NCBI GenBank assembly: GCA_016296655.1
Contig: JAEDIW010000008.1
Coordinates: 1-64,000 of the forward strand
Reading direction: 5' to 3'
DNA: 64,000 nucleotides
Source of the DNA: Treponema sp.
GTDB lineage: Bacteria > Spirochaetota > Spirochaetia > Treponematales > Treponemataceae
Part shown: piece by piece, positions 18,703-28,052 of the stretch
How positions within the stretch are numbered: the first letter of the stretch is position 1
Layout of the letters: the number at the start of each line of letters is the position of its first letter
Program-made: the position numbers and the translations under genes
Notes under the pieces: generated by a model
What the model was told of the DNA's origin: nothing
Database searches by the model: none
Seen by the model: only the letters and a program-made list of their open reading frames with translations

Positions 18703-20232
18703 ATGGCATCCCTTGAGGCAGTCATAGAAATCGGCTCAACAGGGATTAGGCTTCTTGTTGCCGAACTTACAGATGATGGAAACAAAAATACTCTGGATCA
18801 GTGCGAAATGCCTGTTTCGCTTGGTCTGGATGTATTTACAACAGGTTCGGTAAGTCGAGAAACTTTACTTCAATGCATTCACATTCTTTTGCGCTATAAG
18901 GAGCTGCTGGTCAGCTGGGATTTAAAGCCGGCACAGACAGCTGTAATTGCAACGAGTGCAGTCCGCGAAGCAAAAAACAGGGATCCTTTTGTTGACCGCA
19001 TTTTTGTAAAAACTGGATTTCATGTTCAGGTAATCGACGGAATTGAAAACAACCGCCTGACTTATCTTGCCGTGGAAAACTGCCTGAAAAACGCCAAAAA
19101 TGAAAGCCTTACGCAAAATGCCATTATTCTGGAAGTAGGTGGTGGTTCTACAGAACTCATGCTCATGGAAAAAGGCAAAATGGCAGGTGCTCACAGCATG
19201 CGCCTTGGCAGTGTTATTGTAGAGCAGCAGTTGCGCTCAATGCTTGGCTCCATAGAAGATGCCCGCCGCTATATTGAAGAATTTATCTTCAATACAAAGG
19301 GCTCTCTGGAAAATGAAATTGACCTGCAAAAAATTGAACGGTTCATCACAGTAGGAGCTGATCCACAGATTGTTGCAAAAATAATCGGTCAAAAAAAATC
19401 CCCTGCCATTTGGGAAATAAGCCGAACGGATTTTGACAATTTTGCAGATACAATTCAAAATTACTCAACAGAAGAATGTGCTGCACAGTACCACATTTCT
19501 CAAAGCGATGCCAAACTTCTGCATATAAGTCTGCTGATTTTCGAGCTTTTTTTACGGCTTACAAATGCAAAATCTATCTTAGTTCTGCAAACAAGCATAC
19601 GCGATGGCCTGATAATTTCACACCAGAACCTGCCAGATAATTCGCTTCAACAGAATTTTTATTCGCAAATTACCGCCTCTGCCAGAAACTTGCTTAGAAA
19701 ATACAGAGGTGATGAAAAACATGCAGATTTCGTCCGCAAAATCAGCCTGAAACTTTATGACTCTCTTGCAGAAGAAATTGCACTGCCAGAAAAAAACCGT
19801 ATGCTTCTGGAAGTTTCTGCAATCCTGCATGACATAGGCATGTTCATCAGGGCTGACGAACATAACAAACATTCCCACTATATAATTACAAATTCAGAAA
19901 TATTTGGCCTTGATAGAGAAGATTTAGACATTGTAGCTTTGATTGCATTGTATCATCGGGGCAGCTCAAAACCGCAGGATGATAAAAATTTTCAAATTTT
20001 GCCAAGAGCAGAACGCATGGCAATCTTAAAACTTACTGCAATTTTAAGAATAGCCGATGCATTAGACAGAAGCCACCGGCAAAAGTTAATGGACTTTTCA
20101 ATAAAGAGGCATCAGGATACATTGACAATTACAACACCAGGCACTCACAATACTGCATTGGAAAACATTGCACTCGTCCAAAAAGCCGATATGTTTGAGT
20201 CAATTTTTGGCTATAAAATACTAATAATATAA
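18703..20232 (+). CDS. Exopolyphosphatase, Ppx/GppA family
   Basis: Removes terminal phosphate from polyphosphate (or from pppGpp). 509 residues from the ATG at 18703 (TAGGAGC upstream). N-terminal ASKHA ATPase-like fold: IEIGSTGIRLLVAEL (phosphate 1 loop) and ILEVGGGSTELMLMEKGK (phosphate 2 loop). C-terminal HD-type domain at about residues 340-500 with ILHDIGMFIRADEHNKHSHY and RIADALDRSHRQK. Length is typical of the longer two-domain members. It lies 100 bases upstream of ppk, so synthesis and breakdown of polyphosphate are adjacent. Confidence 0.92.
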   Translation: MASLEAVIEIGSTGIRLLVAELTDDGNKNTLDQCEMPVSLGLDVFTTGSVSRETLLQCIHILLRYKELLVSWDLKPAQTAVIATSAVREAKNRDPFVDRIFVKTGFHVQVIDGIENNRLTYLAVENCLKNAKNESLTQNAIILEVGGGSTELMLMEKGKMAGAHSMRLGSVIVEQQLRSMLGSIEDARRYIEEFIFNTKGSLENEIDLQKIERFITVGADPQIVAKIIGQKKSPAIWEISRTDFDNFADTIQNYSTEECAAQYHISQSDAKLLHISLLIFELFLRLTNAKSILVLQTSIRDGLIISHQNLPDNSLQQNFYSQITASARNLLRKYRGDEKHADFVRKISLKLYDSLAEEIALPEKNRMLLEVSAILHDIGMFIRADEHNKHSHYIITNSEIFGLDREDLDIVALIALYHRGSSKPQDDKNFQILPRAERMAILKLTAILRIADALDRSHRQKLMDFSIKRHQDTLTITTPGTHNTALENIALVQKADMFESIFGYKILII

Positions 20233-20332
20233 AACCACCTGAAAAAACTTTAAATTACATAACAATAACTGTAGTGTTATATTACAATTATATTTACGTT
20301 CATATTATAGGAAAAACAGGAAACTTCACATC

Positions 20333-22474
20333 ATGGAAAAAATTAAAGAATTGCAGGAAAAAAAATATCCTTTTTTTAACAGGGAACTTTCATGGATTGA
20401 ATTCAACCAGAGAGTTCTTGAAGAGGCTCTAAACAAATCCATTCCTCTCATGGAAAGACTGCAGTTTCTGTCTATAGTTTCTACAAATTTTGATGAATTT
20501 TTCCAAATAAGAGTCGCTTCCGTAAAGCGTCAGCTCAAAAAAAATCCAACCAAGCCAGATATTTCAGGCTATACACCGAAGGCACTACTTGAAAAAATTT
20601 CACAACGTTGCCATGAAATTTTAAAAATTCAGCAGACTTGCCTTACAAAAGAAATCCTGCCAGAGCTTGCTCAAAACGGCATTGAATATGTTGCTCCTCA
20701 AAATTTTTCATCAGACCAGGAATCTTTTACAAACCAGTTCTTCGAAACAAAAATTTTCCCGTTGCTTACACCAATCCGCATCGACAACCTGAGTTTTCCA
20801 CATCTACAGAACCTTCAGCTCCATGCAGCATTTCTGCTAAAAAAAATAAATGGCATTGCTCAATTACCAAATATGCCGCAAATAGATGACAGCCAGCCAC
20901 TCATGGCAGTTGTCCAGATACCTAACGGAACAGACCGGATAATCTGGCTGAACAGTCCTTCAGGCACAAGAAAATTCTGTCTGCTGGAAGATTTAATTGT
21001 ACAATACGGACGCCATCTTTTTCCAGGATTCAACATTCAGCAGACAATGCTTTTTCAAATTACACGCGACGCAGATTTTTCAGTAGACTACAAAGATCAG
21101 GATTTTATTGGCGCCATGGAGAAAATAATCGATAAACGAAAATCCTCTTTTGCTGTGCGCATTCTGTGCAACCAGTCAAGCCCAGAAATTTTAAAAATCC
21201 TTACCAACAGGCTGAAACTTTCTGACAGCGAAGTTTACAAAATAGACGGCATACTTGACCCAAGTTCACTTCTTGAGATTTCGAACGTTGAAAAAGCAGA
21301 ACATCTCTACTATCCAGAATGGCAGCATTTTTTGCCCCCTGAACTTCCAGAAAACTCTCCCTACTGGGACATTTTTAAGCAGCGGGATTTTCTGCTGAAC
21401 GTTCCGTATCAATCATATCATCCGGTAATAAAATTTATTTCCGATGCAGCAGATGACCCCAAAGTCCTTGCAATAAAAATTTCTCTGTACAGAACAGGTC
21501 TTGACTCCCCCATCGTAGAAGCACTGAAAAGAGCTGCACACAACGGCAAACAGGTAACATGCTTTGTCGAACTCATGGCACGCTTCGATGAAGAGCGCAA
21601 CATTTCCTGGGCTGAACAACTGGAAAAAGCCGGAGCAACTGTAATTTATGGAGTCGTAAACTATAAAGTACATGCAAAAATCCTCATGGTAATGCGCCGT
21701 GAAAATTCAAACATCCGCCGCTACGTTTTCCTTTCAACAGGAAATTTCAACAGCAAGACAGCAAAACTTTATTCCGACCTTGGCCTTTTTACCACAAATA
21801 TGGAAATAGCCAACGATGCCACACAGTTTTTCAATATAGTTTCAGGATATTCTGCACTCCAAACGATGAACCACATCAGCATGGCACCCATAAACCTAAA
21901 AACAAAACTTTTGGCCATGATTCAACGTGAAATAGAAAGTTCTACCCCAGAAAATCCAGGTCTAATCATTGCAAAGATGAACAGCCTTACCCATCAGGAA
22001 ATAATTCAGTCTCTCTACAAAGCAAGCCAGGCGAACGTCCGCATATATCTGAACATCCGCGGCATCTGCATGCTCGTTCCAGGTATAAAAGGAATCAGCG
22101 AAAACATTACCGTTGTTTCAATTGTAGACCGCTATCTGGAACATTCACGCATTTTCTATTTCAGAAATTCCGGTTCAGAAGAACTCTATCTTGCCAGTGC
22201 CGACTGGATGCCCAGAAACCTTGACCGCCGCATAGAATTAATGTTCCCCATCACAGACCGCAACATTTTCAAAGACTTGTGCAATACAATGAACCTTTAT
22301 TTCAAAGACAACACGCATTCACACACTCTCCTTCCAAGCGGCAAATGGGTTCCCACAAAAACCGATGAGCAGAACCATCGCTCACAAGAGGATATATACA
22401 AAAAATTTCTCCAGCAGGCCGAACTGACAGCAAAAACCCCAAAAACAGAATTTTCAGTCCGCCGCAAAAACTGA
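20333..22474 (+). CDS. ppk1: Polyphosphate kinase 1
   Basis: Transfers the gamma phosphate of ATP to polyphosphate. 713 residues, typical length. Domains: N-terminal FNRELSWIEFNQRVLEEA, head domain, and two catalytic phospholipase-D-like domains. The phosphorylated His lies in YKVHAKILMVMRRE (about residue 446); the second conserved His is in RYLEHSRIFYF (about residue 603). AGGAAA precedes the ATG. The 100-base upstream gap contains an imperfect dyad (ATAACA ... TGTTAT, about 20262-20283) that could be an operator. Confidence 0.97.
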   Translation: MEKIKELQEKKYPFFNRELSWIEFNQRVLEEALNKSIPLMERLQFLSIVSTNFDEFFQIRVASVKRQLKKNPTKPDISGYTPKALLEKISQRCHEILKIQQTCLTKEILPELAQNGIEYVAPQNFSSDQESFTNQFFETKIFPLLTPIRIDNLSFPHLQNLQLHAAFLLKKINGIAQLPNMPQIDDSQPLMAVVQIPNGTDRIIWLNSPSGTRKFCLLEDLIVQYGRHLFPGFNIQQTMLFQITRDADFSVDYKDQDFIGAMEKIIDKRKSSFAVRILCNQSSPEILKILTNRLKLSDSEVYKIDGILDPSSLLEISNVEKAEHLYYPEWQHFLPPELPENSPYWDIFKQRDFLLNVPYQSYHPVIKFISDAADDPKVLAIKISLYRTGLDSPIVEALKRAAHNGKQVTCFVELMARFDEERNISWAEQLEKAGATVIYGVVNYKVHAKILMVMRRENSNIRRYVFLSTGNFNSKTAKLYSDLGLFTTNMEIANDATQFFNIVSGYSALQTMNHISMAPINLKTKLLAMIQREIESSTPENPGLIIAKMNSLTHQEIIQSLYKASQANVRIYLNIRGICMLVPGIKGISENITVVSIVDRYLEHSRIFYFRNSGSEELYLASADWMPRNLDRRIELMFPITDRNIFKDLCNTMNLYFKDNTHSHTLLPSGKWVPTKTDEQNHRSQEDIYKKFLQQAELTAKTPKTEFSVRRKN

Positions 22475-22506
22475 TTTTTTTTCTTTTTTATGGAGCGAAT
22501 CCATTC

Positions 22507-22590
22507 GGCAACCGTCCTTACGTACTTCGCCGTCTTCGCGGCTCATCCCTCGCTGCGTTCGGGACTAAAGGTACTCCAGGACGGGCTAGG
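22507..22590 (+). repeat. Structured intergenic repeat, family I, copy A
   Basis: GGCAAC, stem 1 CGTCC (22513-22517), linker, stem 2 GTAC (22522-22525), variable middle with TCCC/GGGA, stem 2 GTAC (22571-22574), TCCA, stem 1 GGACG (22579-22583), GGCTAGG. The similarity to copy B (inverted at 25887-25971) continues on to about 22630. Lies between the 3' ends of ppk1 and the convergent TRAP operon. Other copies: 31125-31226, 51944-52016, 59368-59444. Confidence 0.85.
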
Positions 22591-22649
22591 ATTTTTCGCC
22601 AGAACCACCATTCTTCTGCCTCCCATAAAAAACATCTGAACTAAAAATG

Positions 22650-22703
22650 GAAAAAAAACGCATCTTGCTACAGAATGGGGAAAATTCATAAGCAAGATGC
22701 GTT
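22650..22703 (-). terminator. Terminator of the TRAP operon
   Basis: 13-bp stem AACGCATCTTGCT (22657-22669) with AGCAAGATGCGTT (22691-22703). On the minus strand it is followed by a run of T (complement of 22650-22656). It lies 23 bases past the dctM stop. Confidence 0.85.
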
Positions 22704-22725
22704 GAAAAGAAATAACTTAGATTTT

Positions 22726-24021
22726 TTAGCCTGCAACACCAAAAATCATATTTGGTATGAACAATACAAGCTTTGGACAGAATACAAGAATTGCCAGTTC
22801 CAGCAAAATTGCAGCAAGGAATGGCAAACTTTCTTTTGTATATTCTTCAGGCGGACAACCGATAATTCCGCAAACTGTATAAAGAGCAGAGCCAATAGGA
22901 GGTGTCATAACACCAAGTGTTACAATAGTTGCCATCAATACGCCAAAGTGAACAGGATCCATACCAACACTTGTTACCATTGGCAAAAAGATTGGTGTCA
23001 GCAGCAGGAAATTTACATTACTATCTACAAACATACCTGTTATAAACAGGAAGCCTAACATAATCAATGTAAGAAGCTGTGGATTATCCGTAATTCCAAA
23101 AATAAAAGTACTTAATACAGTCGGCAGTTTTACCCATGTAATCGCATAGCTGAAAGGACCAGACATTGCAATAATAAGCATAATTGCACCATTATCTTTC
23201 AGCGTTGTAATCAATGCTTCCTTAAAGTTCTGCCACGTAAGTTTTTTGTAGACAAATTTTCCGACAACCAATGCATAAACAACTGCAAAAGCACCAGATT
23301 CCGATGGAGTGAAAATACCAAAGCGAATTCCCACAATAAGAATAATCGGGAAAAAGAGAGCCCAAACAGAAACCTTAAGATTTGCAATAAGTTCCTTTAA
23401 TGTAAGTTTTGGAGCATCTGCATGTGGAGGATCAAATTTTCTGATACGGCTTGTGATGGTTGTTGTTCCCATGAGGAACGTCATCATTAAGATACCAGGT
23501 ATGATTCCGGCAGCAAACAGACGACCAATTGAAACTTCTCCAACAAATCCAAAGATAATCAGTCCAAGGCTTGGAGGTATTGTCGCTGTAATCAAAGCTG
23601 TAAGGCAGTTTACAGAGCAGATATACCCTTTTGTGTAACCGCGGTTCAACATTTCGGGTGCAAGAATACGAGTTTCCATAGCAGCATCAGCTGTTGCAGA
23701 ACCTGAAACACCACCCATCAAAGTTGACATTACAACAGAAATTTGAGCTGTGCCACCGTACATTCTGCGAGTTAAAAGCCTGGCAAGACCAAGAAGCTGT
23801 TCTGTAATACCAGAAACATTCATGAGATTACCAGCAAAAATAAAAAACGGAACTGCAAGGAACGCAAAAGACTGACTTTGAAGAACTACCATCTGAACAG
23901 CTGCTTCAAATGGGAGCATCGGCTGACTCATAAAAAATGCAAAACCTGCAATACCTATAACAAAAGCAATCGGCATCCCGATGATAAGAAAAATCACAAA
24001 GCATAATAATAAAAGACTCAT
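22726..24021 (-). CDS. dctM: TRAP transporter large permease (DctM type)
   Basis: Large membrane subunit of a tripartite ATP-independent periplasmic transporter. 431 residues with about 12 hydrophobic segments. Signature stretches: VPFFIFAGNLMNVSGITEQLLGLARLL, GGVSGSATADAAMETRILAPEML, IPPSLGLIIFGFVGEVSIGRLFAAGIIPG and DSNVNFLLLTPIFLPM. Shine-Dalgarno CGGAGG. Follows dctQ by 17 bases. Substrate cannot be told from sequence; the family imports dicarboxylates, sialic acid or other organic acids. Confidence 0.95.
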   Translation of the reverse strand: MSLLLLCFVIFLIIGMPIAFVIGIAGFAFFMSQPMLPFEAAVQMVVLQSQSFAFLAVPFFIFAGNLMNVSGITEQLLGLARLLTRRMYGGTAQISVVMSTLMGGVSGSATADAAMETRILAPEMLNRGYTKGYICSVNCLTALITATIPPSLGLIIFGFVGEVSIGRLFAAGIIPGILMMTFLMGTTTITSRIRKFDPPHADAPKLTLKELIANLKVSVWALFFPIILIVGIRFGIFTPSESGAFAVVYALVVGKFVYKKLTWQNFKEALITTLKDNGAIMLIIAMSGPFSYAITWVKLPTVLSTFIFGITDNPQLLTLIMLGFLFITGMFVDSNVNFLLLTPIFLPMVTSVGMDPVHFGVLMATIVTLGVMTPPIGSALYTVCGIIGCPPEEYTKESLPFLAAILLELAILVFCPKLVLFIPNMIFGVAG

Positions 24022-24038
24022 TATTCCTCCGCAAAAGA

Positions 24039-24527
24039 CTATTCAGTCTTCATTACTTCTTCATTGTTGAAAGTCAGAATACAATTTTTAATTTTACCAA
24101 TTGTTGAAATTGACATGGAAAAAGTTGTGACTACAAGACTCAATGTAACCAAAGAATATGGAATTGGCATTGACTGATATGTTCTAAGCCTTTCAATCCA
24201 AACCAATCTTGCTCCATAAATACAAATTACAACTGTCGTACAAAGAATAATTCCATATACTAGAATCAAAACTGCCTTCTGGAGTTTTTTCGGAAAGCAG
24301 CGTGTAACAATATCAATACCAATAAGCTGTCCGCTTCTCCAGGCAATATCAGCTCCTAAGAATGCTGTCCAAGCAAGAAGGAGCATAGCAAGGTCGATAT
24401 TCCAGGACATTGAAATTCTCATAAAGCGAAGAATTGCTGATACAAAAACAAAAACTACCAGAAAAATAAATCCAACACCACAAACCACTGTTTCAGCCTT
24501 ACAGAACGCTTCATATATTTTCCGCAT
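24039..24527 (-). CDS. dctQ: TRAP transporter small permease (DctQ type)
   Basis: 162 residues with four hydrophobic segments (for example VVCGVGFIFLVVFVFVSAIL and ILVYGIILCTTVVICIYGA) and the DctQ pattern SWNIDLAMLLLAWTAFLGAD followed by WRSGQLIGIDIV. Partner of the adjacent dctM; associates with it in the inner membrane. AGGAGG Shine-Dalgarno. Separated from dctP by 247 bases holding a terminator and a degenerate repeat. Confidence 0.93.
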   Translation of the reverse strand: MRKIYEAFCKAETVVCGVGFIFLVVFVFVSAILRFMRISMSWNIDLAMLLLAWTAFLGADIAWRSGQLIGIDIVTRCFPKKLQKAVLILVYGIILCTTVVICIYGARLVWIERLRTYQSMPIPYSLVTLSLVVTTFSMSISTIGKIKNCILTFNNEEVMKTE

Positions 24528-24594
24528 AAGTTCCTCCTATTCAGTCAAAAGCCTGAAAAATAAAAGCAAATCGTCTGAAAACACATTGAGACAA

Positions 24595-24660
24595 GGCACT
24601 CTTCTCTCAAGGCCATGACTTCGCCGTTTTTAAGGTTTGTTCTAAACCTTAAATCAAAAA
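24595..24660. repeat. Degenerate family II repeat in the dctP-dctQ gap
   Basis: CTCAAGGCC...TGACTTCGCCGTTTTTAAGG, matching the 3' part of the family II hairpins at 31263-31309 and 34184-34286. It is followed by a hairpin AAGGTTT/AAACCTT (about 24638-24656). The 5' arm of the main hairpin is eroded. Confidence 0.55.
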
Positions 24661-24705
24661 AAGGCCTGCACTTACACTGCAAAGTTCCAATTAAGCACAG
24701 ACCTC

Positions 24706-24765
24706 TAAAAAAAAATCTGCTTATCAGGCAGATTAAGCTGAATCATACAGAGAAAGATTCAGCTT
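24706..24765 (-). terminator. Double hairpin after dctP (partial terminator)
   Basis: On the minus strand: first hairpin AAGCTGAATC/GATTCAGCTT (24735-24744 with 24756-24765), directly followed by AATCTGC/GCAGATT (24714-24720 with 24728-24734) and a T-run. It begins 10 bases after the dctP stop. It should limit read-through into dctQM and stabilise the dctP mRNA, giving more binding protein than permease. Confidence 0.8.
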
Positions 24766-24774
24766 AAAATATGT

Positions 24775-25776
24775 TTATTTGCCTAATTCCTTGAAAAGTC
24801 TGTCTTTAAGGCCAGTAGAGAACTTCAAGTCGTTGTTGTCATAAAGTGGCTGGATAGCTTTCTGGAATTCTGCAATGTCTACATCATAAATTGTTACACC
24901 GTTTTTCTTCATGTTGTCGTAGAAACCAGCTTCTTCTTTCTGGATGATTTCACCATATTCAAGAGCTGTTTCACGCATCGTTTTTGTAAAGAAAGCACGG
25001 TCAGCTTCTGGCATACTGTTGTAGAAGTTTGAAGAACATACGAATGCAGACTGAAGCATGTAGTGTTTTGTCATAGCAAGATTCTTTACAACTTCGTAGA
25101 TGCGTGAACCGTCAGCTGTTGCAACCTGAACTTCACAACCGTCAAGAGTTTTTGACTGAATTCCAGGGAATACTTCACCCCAAGAAATACCGATGTTAGC
25201 AAATCCCAAATATTTAGCCAGATTGTTTCCAATAGCATTGCCAAATCCACGGATACGCAGACCAGAAAGGTCAGAAACAGTCTTTACAGGTGTTGTTGTA
25301 TAGAAACAGCGGAAACCATTGTACATGTTTGTAATGTAAACAATGCCCTGTTTTTCAAGCTGAGCCTGCCATTCTTTGAACAGTGGTGTATCTGGCAATT
25401 TCTTCAGCATAGCTGGATCTGTAAGAATATAAGGAGCCATAAGGATGTTCATGTCAGAAATCTTAAACTGGCTTGCCAGACGACCTGGATCACTTGGAAC
25501 TACAAGGCTTACACCCATTTTTGCCTGTGTAACCAAAGCATCTGTATCTCCTGAAAGAGCTCCGGCTACCAGAACAGTAGCATTAAAACGACCTGTTGCA
25601 TTGAGTTTGTCAGCAACAGCCTGCATCATGCGGCTCTGACCTGTTGTAGCAGCTTCTGTACCAGCAAAAGTTACAGGAATCTTTGTTTCACTGTCACCCT
25701 TTCCTCCTGCAAAAGCTAATGAAGAAACAGCACAAGCTGCTGCAGCAATCAATACGAATCTATTAAACTTTTTCAT
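24775..25776 (-). CDS. dctP: TRAP transporter substrate-binding protein (DctP type)
   Basis: Periplasmic solute receptor. 333 residues from the ATG at 25776 with an ideal Shine-Dalgarno (CAGGAGG). Signal peptide MKKFNRFVLIAAAACAVSSLAFA, cut probably after residue 23. DctP features: residues about 145-175 include TTPVKTVSDLSGLRIRGFGN (conserved Arg that binds carboxylate substrates), then GISWGEVFPGIQSKTLDGCE. It belongs with dctQ and dctM downstream. The promoter has a dyad that may be an operator. Confidence 0.95.
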   Translation of the reverse strand: MKKFNRFVLIAAAACAVSSLAFAGGKGDSETKIPVTFAGTEAATTGQSRMMQAVADKLNATGRFNATVLVAGALSGDTDALVTQAKMGVSLVVPSDPGRLASQFKISDMNILMAPYILTDPAMLKKLPDTPLFKEWQAQLEKQGIVYITNMYNGFRCFYTTTPVKTVSDLSGLRIRGFGNAIGNNLAKYLGFANIGISWGEVFPGIQSKTLDGCEVQVATADGSRIYEVVKNLAMTKHYMLQSAFVCSSNFYNSMPEADRAFFTKTMRETALEYGEIIQKEEAGFYDNMKKNGVTIYDVDIAEFQKAIQPLYDNNDLKFSTGLKDRLFKELGK

Positions 25777-25792
25777 AAATCCTCCTGTAATT

Positions 25793-25821
25793 ATGCTACC
25801 ATGCTTGTATGGCAGTGTCAA
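25793..25821 (-). promoter_or_regulatory. dctP promoter with palindromic operator
   Basis: Complement: TTGACA (25816-25821), 17-base spacer, TAGCAT (25793-25798). The spacer is almost wholly a dyad, CTACCAT-N6-ATGGCAG (25796-25815, one mismatch), well placed for a repressor. Predicted transcript start about 10 bases before the ATG. Confidence 0.6.
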
Positions 25822-25886
25822 ATTTATTTTTTATTTTTTTTAAATTTTTTATGGGAGGCAGAAAAATGGAGGTTCAGCGGGAAAAA

Positions 25887-25971
25887 CCTAGCCCACTCTG
25901 GAGCACCTTTAGTCCCGAGCGCAGCGAGGGATGAGACGCGCAAGACGGCGAAGTGCGAAAGAGTGGTTGCC
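25887..25971 (-). repeat. Structured intergenic repeat, family I, copy B
   Basis: On the complement: GGCAAC, stem 1 CACTC (25961-25965), TTTC, stem 2 GCAC (25953-25956), middle with TCCCTCGCTGCGCTCGGGA, stem 2 GTGC (25903-25906), TCCA, stem 1 GAGTG (25894-25898), GGCTAGG. It is an inverted, mostly identical copy of 22507-22590. The similarity extends outward to about 25850 (CTGCCTCCCATAAAAAA in both). Lies between the divergent dctP and fbp. Confidence 0.85.
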
Positions 25972-26033
25972 GGATGGGTCCGCTTCATATACTAATATTT
26001 CAACTTCTACAGGCTTATAACATTTTGGTTTTG

Positions 26034-26042
26034 TGCTATAAT
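26034..26042 (+). promoter_or_regulatory. Extended -10 element of fbp
   Basis: TGC directly followed by TATAAT (26037-26042), a consensus extended -10. The ATG chosen for fbp is at 26050, seven bases later, so transcription should start at or next to the start codon. No Shine-Dalgarno is visible. Confidence 0.6.
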
Positions 26043-26049
26043 GTATACA

Positions 26050-27963
26050 ATGAAAAAATCAAACAGATACTTGAAAATTTTGTCCCGGCAGTACAATTCT
26101 GAACGGGCGGTCATCACAGAACTTGTAAACACTCAGGCAATTTTGAATCTCCCAAAGGGAACAGAGCATTTTTTAACTGACGTGCATGGAGAATATGAGC
26201 AGTTCAATCATGTCCTTAAAAACGGTTCCGGCTCAATCTGGCAGAAAATTGACGAAGTATTTGCTCTTTCAGAGTCTGAGGAAACTAAAAAAGAACTTGC
26301 AACTTTGATTTACTATCCACAAGAAAGGCTGGAACTTCGTAAATCTCAGAAAAAAAATCTCAACGACTGGTATGCGGTAACCTTGCACCGTCTGGTTCTT
26401 ATGCTCAGGCGAGTTTCTTCAAAATATACGCGCTCATACGTCCGCAAAAAAATTCCTGCAGATTTTTCATACATAATAGAAGAGCTGATTACAGAAAAAG
26501 AAGAAATCAGTGATAAAAAAGCATATTATTCTTCTATCATACAAACAATCATCCGCATTGGTGCGGCAGATGAATTTATCATAACGTTCTGCAATCTTAT
26601 TCAGGAGCTTGTAATTTACCGCCTGCATATAATCGGCGATATTTTTGACAGGGGACCTGAACCGCATTTGATTATAGACAAGCTGATGACGTACCATTCT
26701 GTTGACATTCAATGGGGTAACCATGACATTGTTTGGATGGGTGCTGCGGCTGGAAGCAAGGCCTGCATTGCAAACATCCTGCGCATGTGCGTAAAATACA
26801 AAAATCTTGAAGTTCTTGAAGACGGATATGGCATAAATTTAACGCCGTTCATAACATTTGCTTATAAAACTTATGCCAAATCTGGTGAAAAAAATCTGCT
26901 GCATGCCGCAGCAATGCTTCAGTTTAAGCTTGAAGGTCAGCTGATTCTTGCACATCCTGAGTTTAAAATGGAAAACAGGCTTTTTCTTGATTCCATGAAT
27001 CTGGAAGCTGGAACTGTAAAAATAGAGGGAAAGATTTACAAACTCAATTGTACGGATTTTCCGACTTTTGATAAAAATGCACCTTACAAACTGTCAGGAG
27101 AAGAGGAAGAAATCATCAACAGGCTGGCATCTTCTTTCAGGCACTGCGAAAAATTTCAAAGGCATATAAGGTTTCTTTACGAAAAGGGAAGCATTTACAA
27201 GATTTACAATGGAAATCTGCTGTATCATGGATGTGTTCCGCTTACAGCTGACGGCGATTTTGCCAAAATGAATGTTTATGGCAAGGAGCTTTCTGGCAAA
27301 GCCCTTTACGATGAACTGGAAATCTGGGCCCGCAAAGGTTTTTTGGCAAAGTCCGGCTCACCTGACAAACAGAAAGGTCTTGATATTCTGTGGTATTTGT
27401 GGACAGGCCCTAACTCCCCTATGTTCGGCAAAGACAGAATGGCAACTTTTGAAAGAATGTTTATTGATGACGTACAGTCGCATGAAGAACATAAAAATGC
27501 CTACTATGAAAAACTTGAAGATGCCCAGACTGTCCAGAAAATTTTCAATGAATTCGGCATAAGCTGGGCAAGCGGGCATATCATAAACGGTCATGTTCCT
27601 CAAAAAGTAAAAAAAGGTGAAACACCTATAAAATGCAATGGCAAACTTTTGATAATTGACGGAGGTTTTGCGGCTGCCTACCACAAGGCAACAGGTATTG
27701 CAGGCTATACTTTGGTTTCAAACTCAAGAGGAATTCGGCTTGTAGTTCATAAAAAGTTTGAAAGTGCACAGTCCGCAATCCGCAATGAAAAAGACATAAT
27801 TTCTGATACGATTACAGTCGAAAATTTTACAGAACGGAAATACATTGCAGATACAGAACCTGGCAAAGCTTTGATTGAACATGTTGAAGACCTTACAGAT
27901 TTGCTTGCAGCTTACAGAAATGGAAGTATAATTCCTGAAAGTGAAAGTATTTACAGCAACTAA
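26050..27963 (+). CDS. fbp: Fructose-1,6-bisphosphatase, class III
   Basis: Gluconeogenic enzyme, fructose 1,6-bisphosphate to fructose 6-phosphate, of the Firmicutes-type class III (calcineurin-like phosphoesterase fold). 637 residues, family length. Metal-site motifs: FLTDVHGEYEQF (about residue 40), IIGDIFDRGPEPH, VDIQWGNHDIVWMGAAAG, then GHIINGHVPQKVKKGE and LLIIDGGFAAAYHK. An ATG at 26041 is in frame, but it overlaps the -10 box, so 26050 is preferred. Monocistronic by appearance. Confidence 0.95.
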   Translation: MKKSNRYLKILSRQYNSERAVITELVNTQAILNLPKGTEHFLTDVHGEYEQFNHVLKNGSGSIWQKIDEVFALSESEETKKELATLIYYPQERLELRKSQKKNLNDWYAVTLHRLVLMLRRVSSKYTRSYVRKKIPADFSYIIEELITEKEEISDKKAYYSSIIQTIIRIGAADEFIITFCNLIQELVIYRLHIIGDIFDRGPEPHLIIDKLMTYHSVDIQWGNHDIVWMGAAAGSKACIANILRMCVKYKNLEVLEDGYGINLTPFITFAYKTYAKSGEKNLLHAAAMLQFKLEGQLILAHPEFKMENRLFLDSMNLEAGTVKIEGKIYKLNCTDFPTFDKNAPYKLSGEEEEIINRLASSFRHCEKFQRHIRFLYEKGSIYKIYNGNLLYHGCVPLTADGDFAKMNVYGKELSGKALYDELEIWARKGFLAKSGSPDKQKGLDILWYLWTGPNSPMFGKDRMATFERMFIDDVQSHEEHKNAYYEKLEDAQTVQKIFNEFGISWASGHIINGHVPQKVKKGETPIKCNGKLLIIDGGFAAAYHKATGIAGYTLVSNSRGIRLVVHKKFESAQSAIRNEKDIISDTITVENFTERKYIADTEPGKALIEHVEDLTDLLAAYRNGSIIPESESIYSN

Positions 27964-28052
27964 CCTGAAAAAATGCAGCAGACGGTGTTTTTTTTCGGTT
28001 TTTAGGGGACCTTTGTAAATGCAAAAAAATTAAAAAATAGGAAGGTTATTTT

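Noticed and set aside
22490..25985. Composite transposon carrying the TRAP genes
   Set aside because: No transposase or target duplication was found; the flanking repeats also occur elsewhere singly. Kept only as a repeat-flanked cassette.
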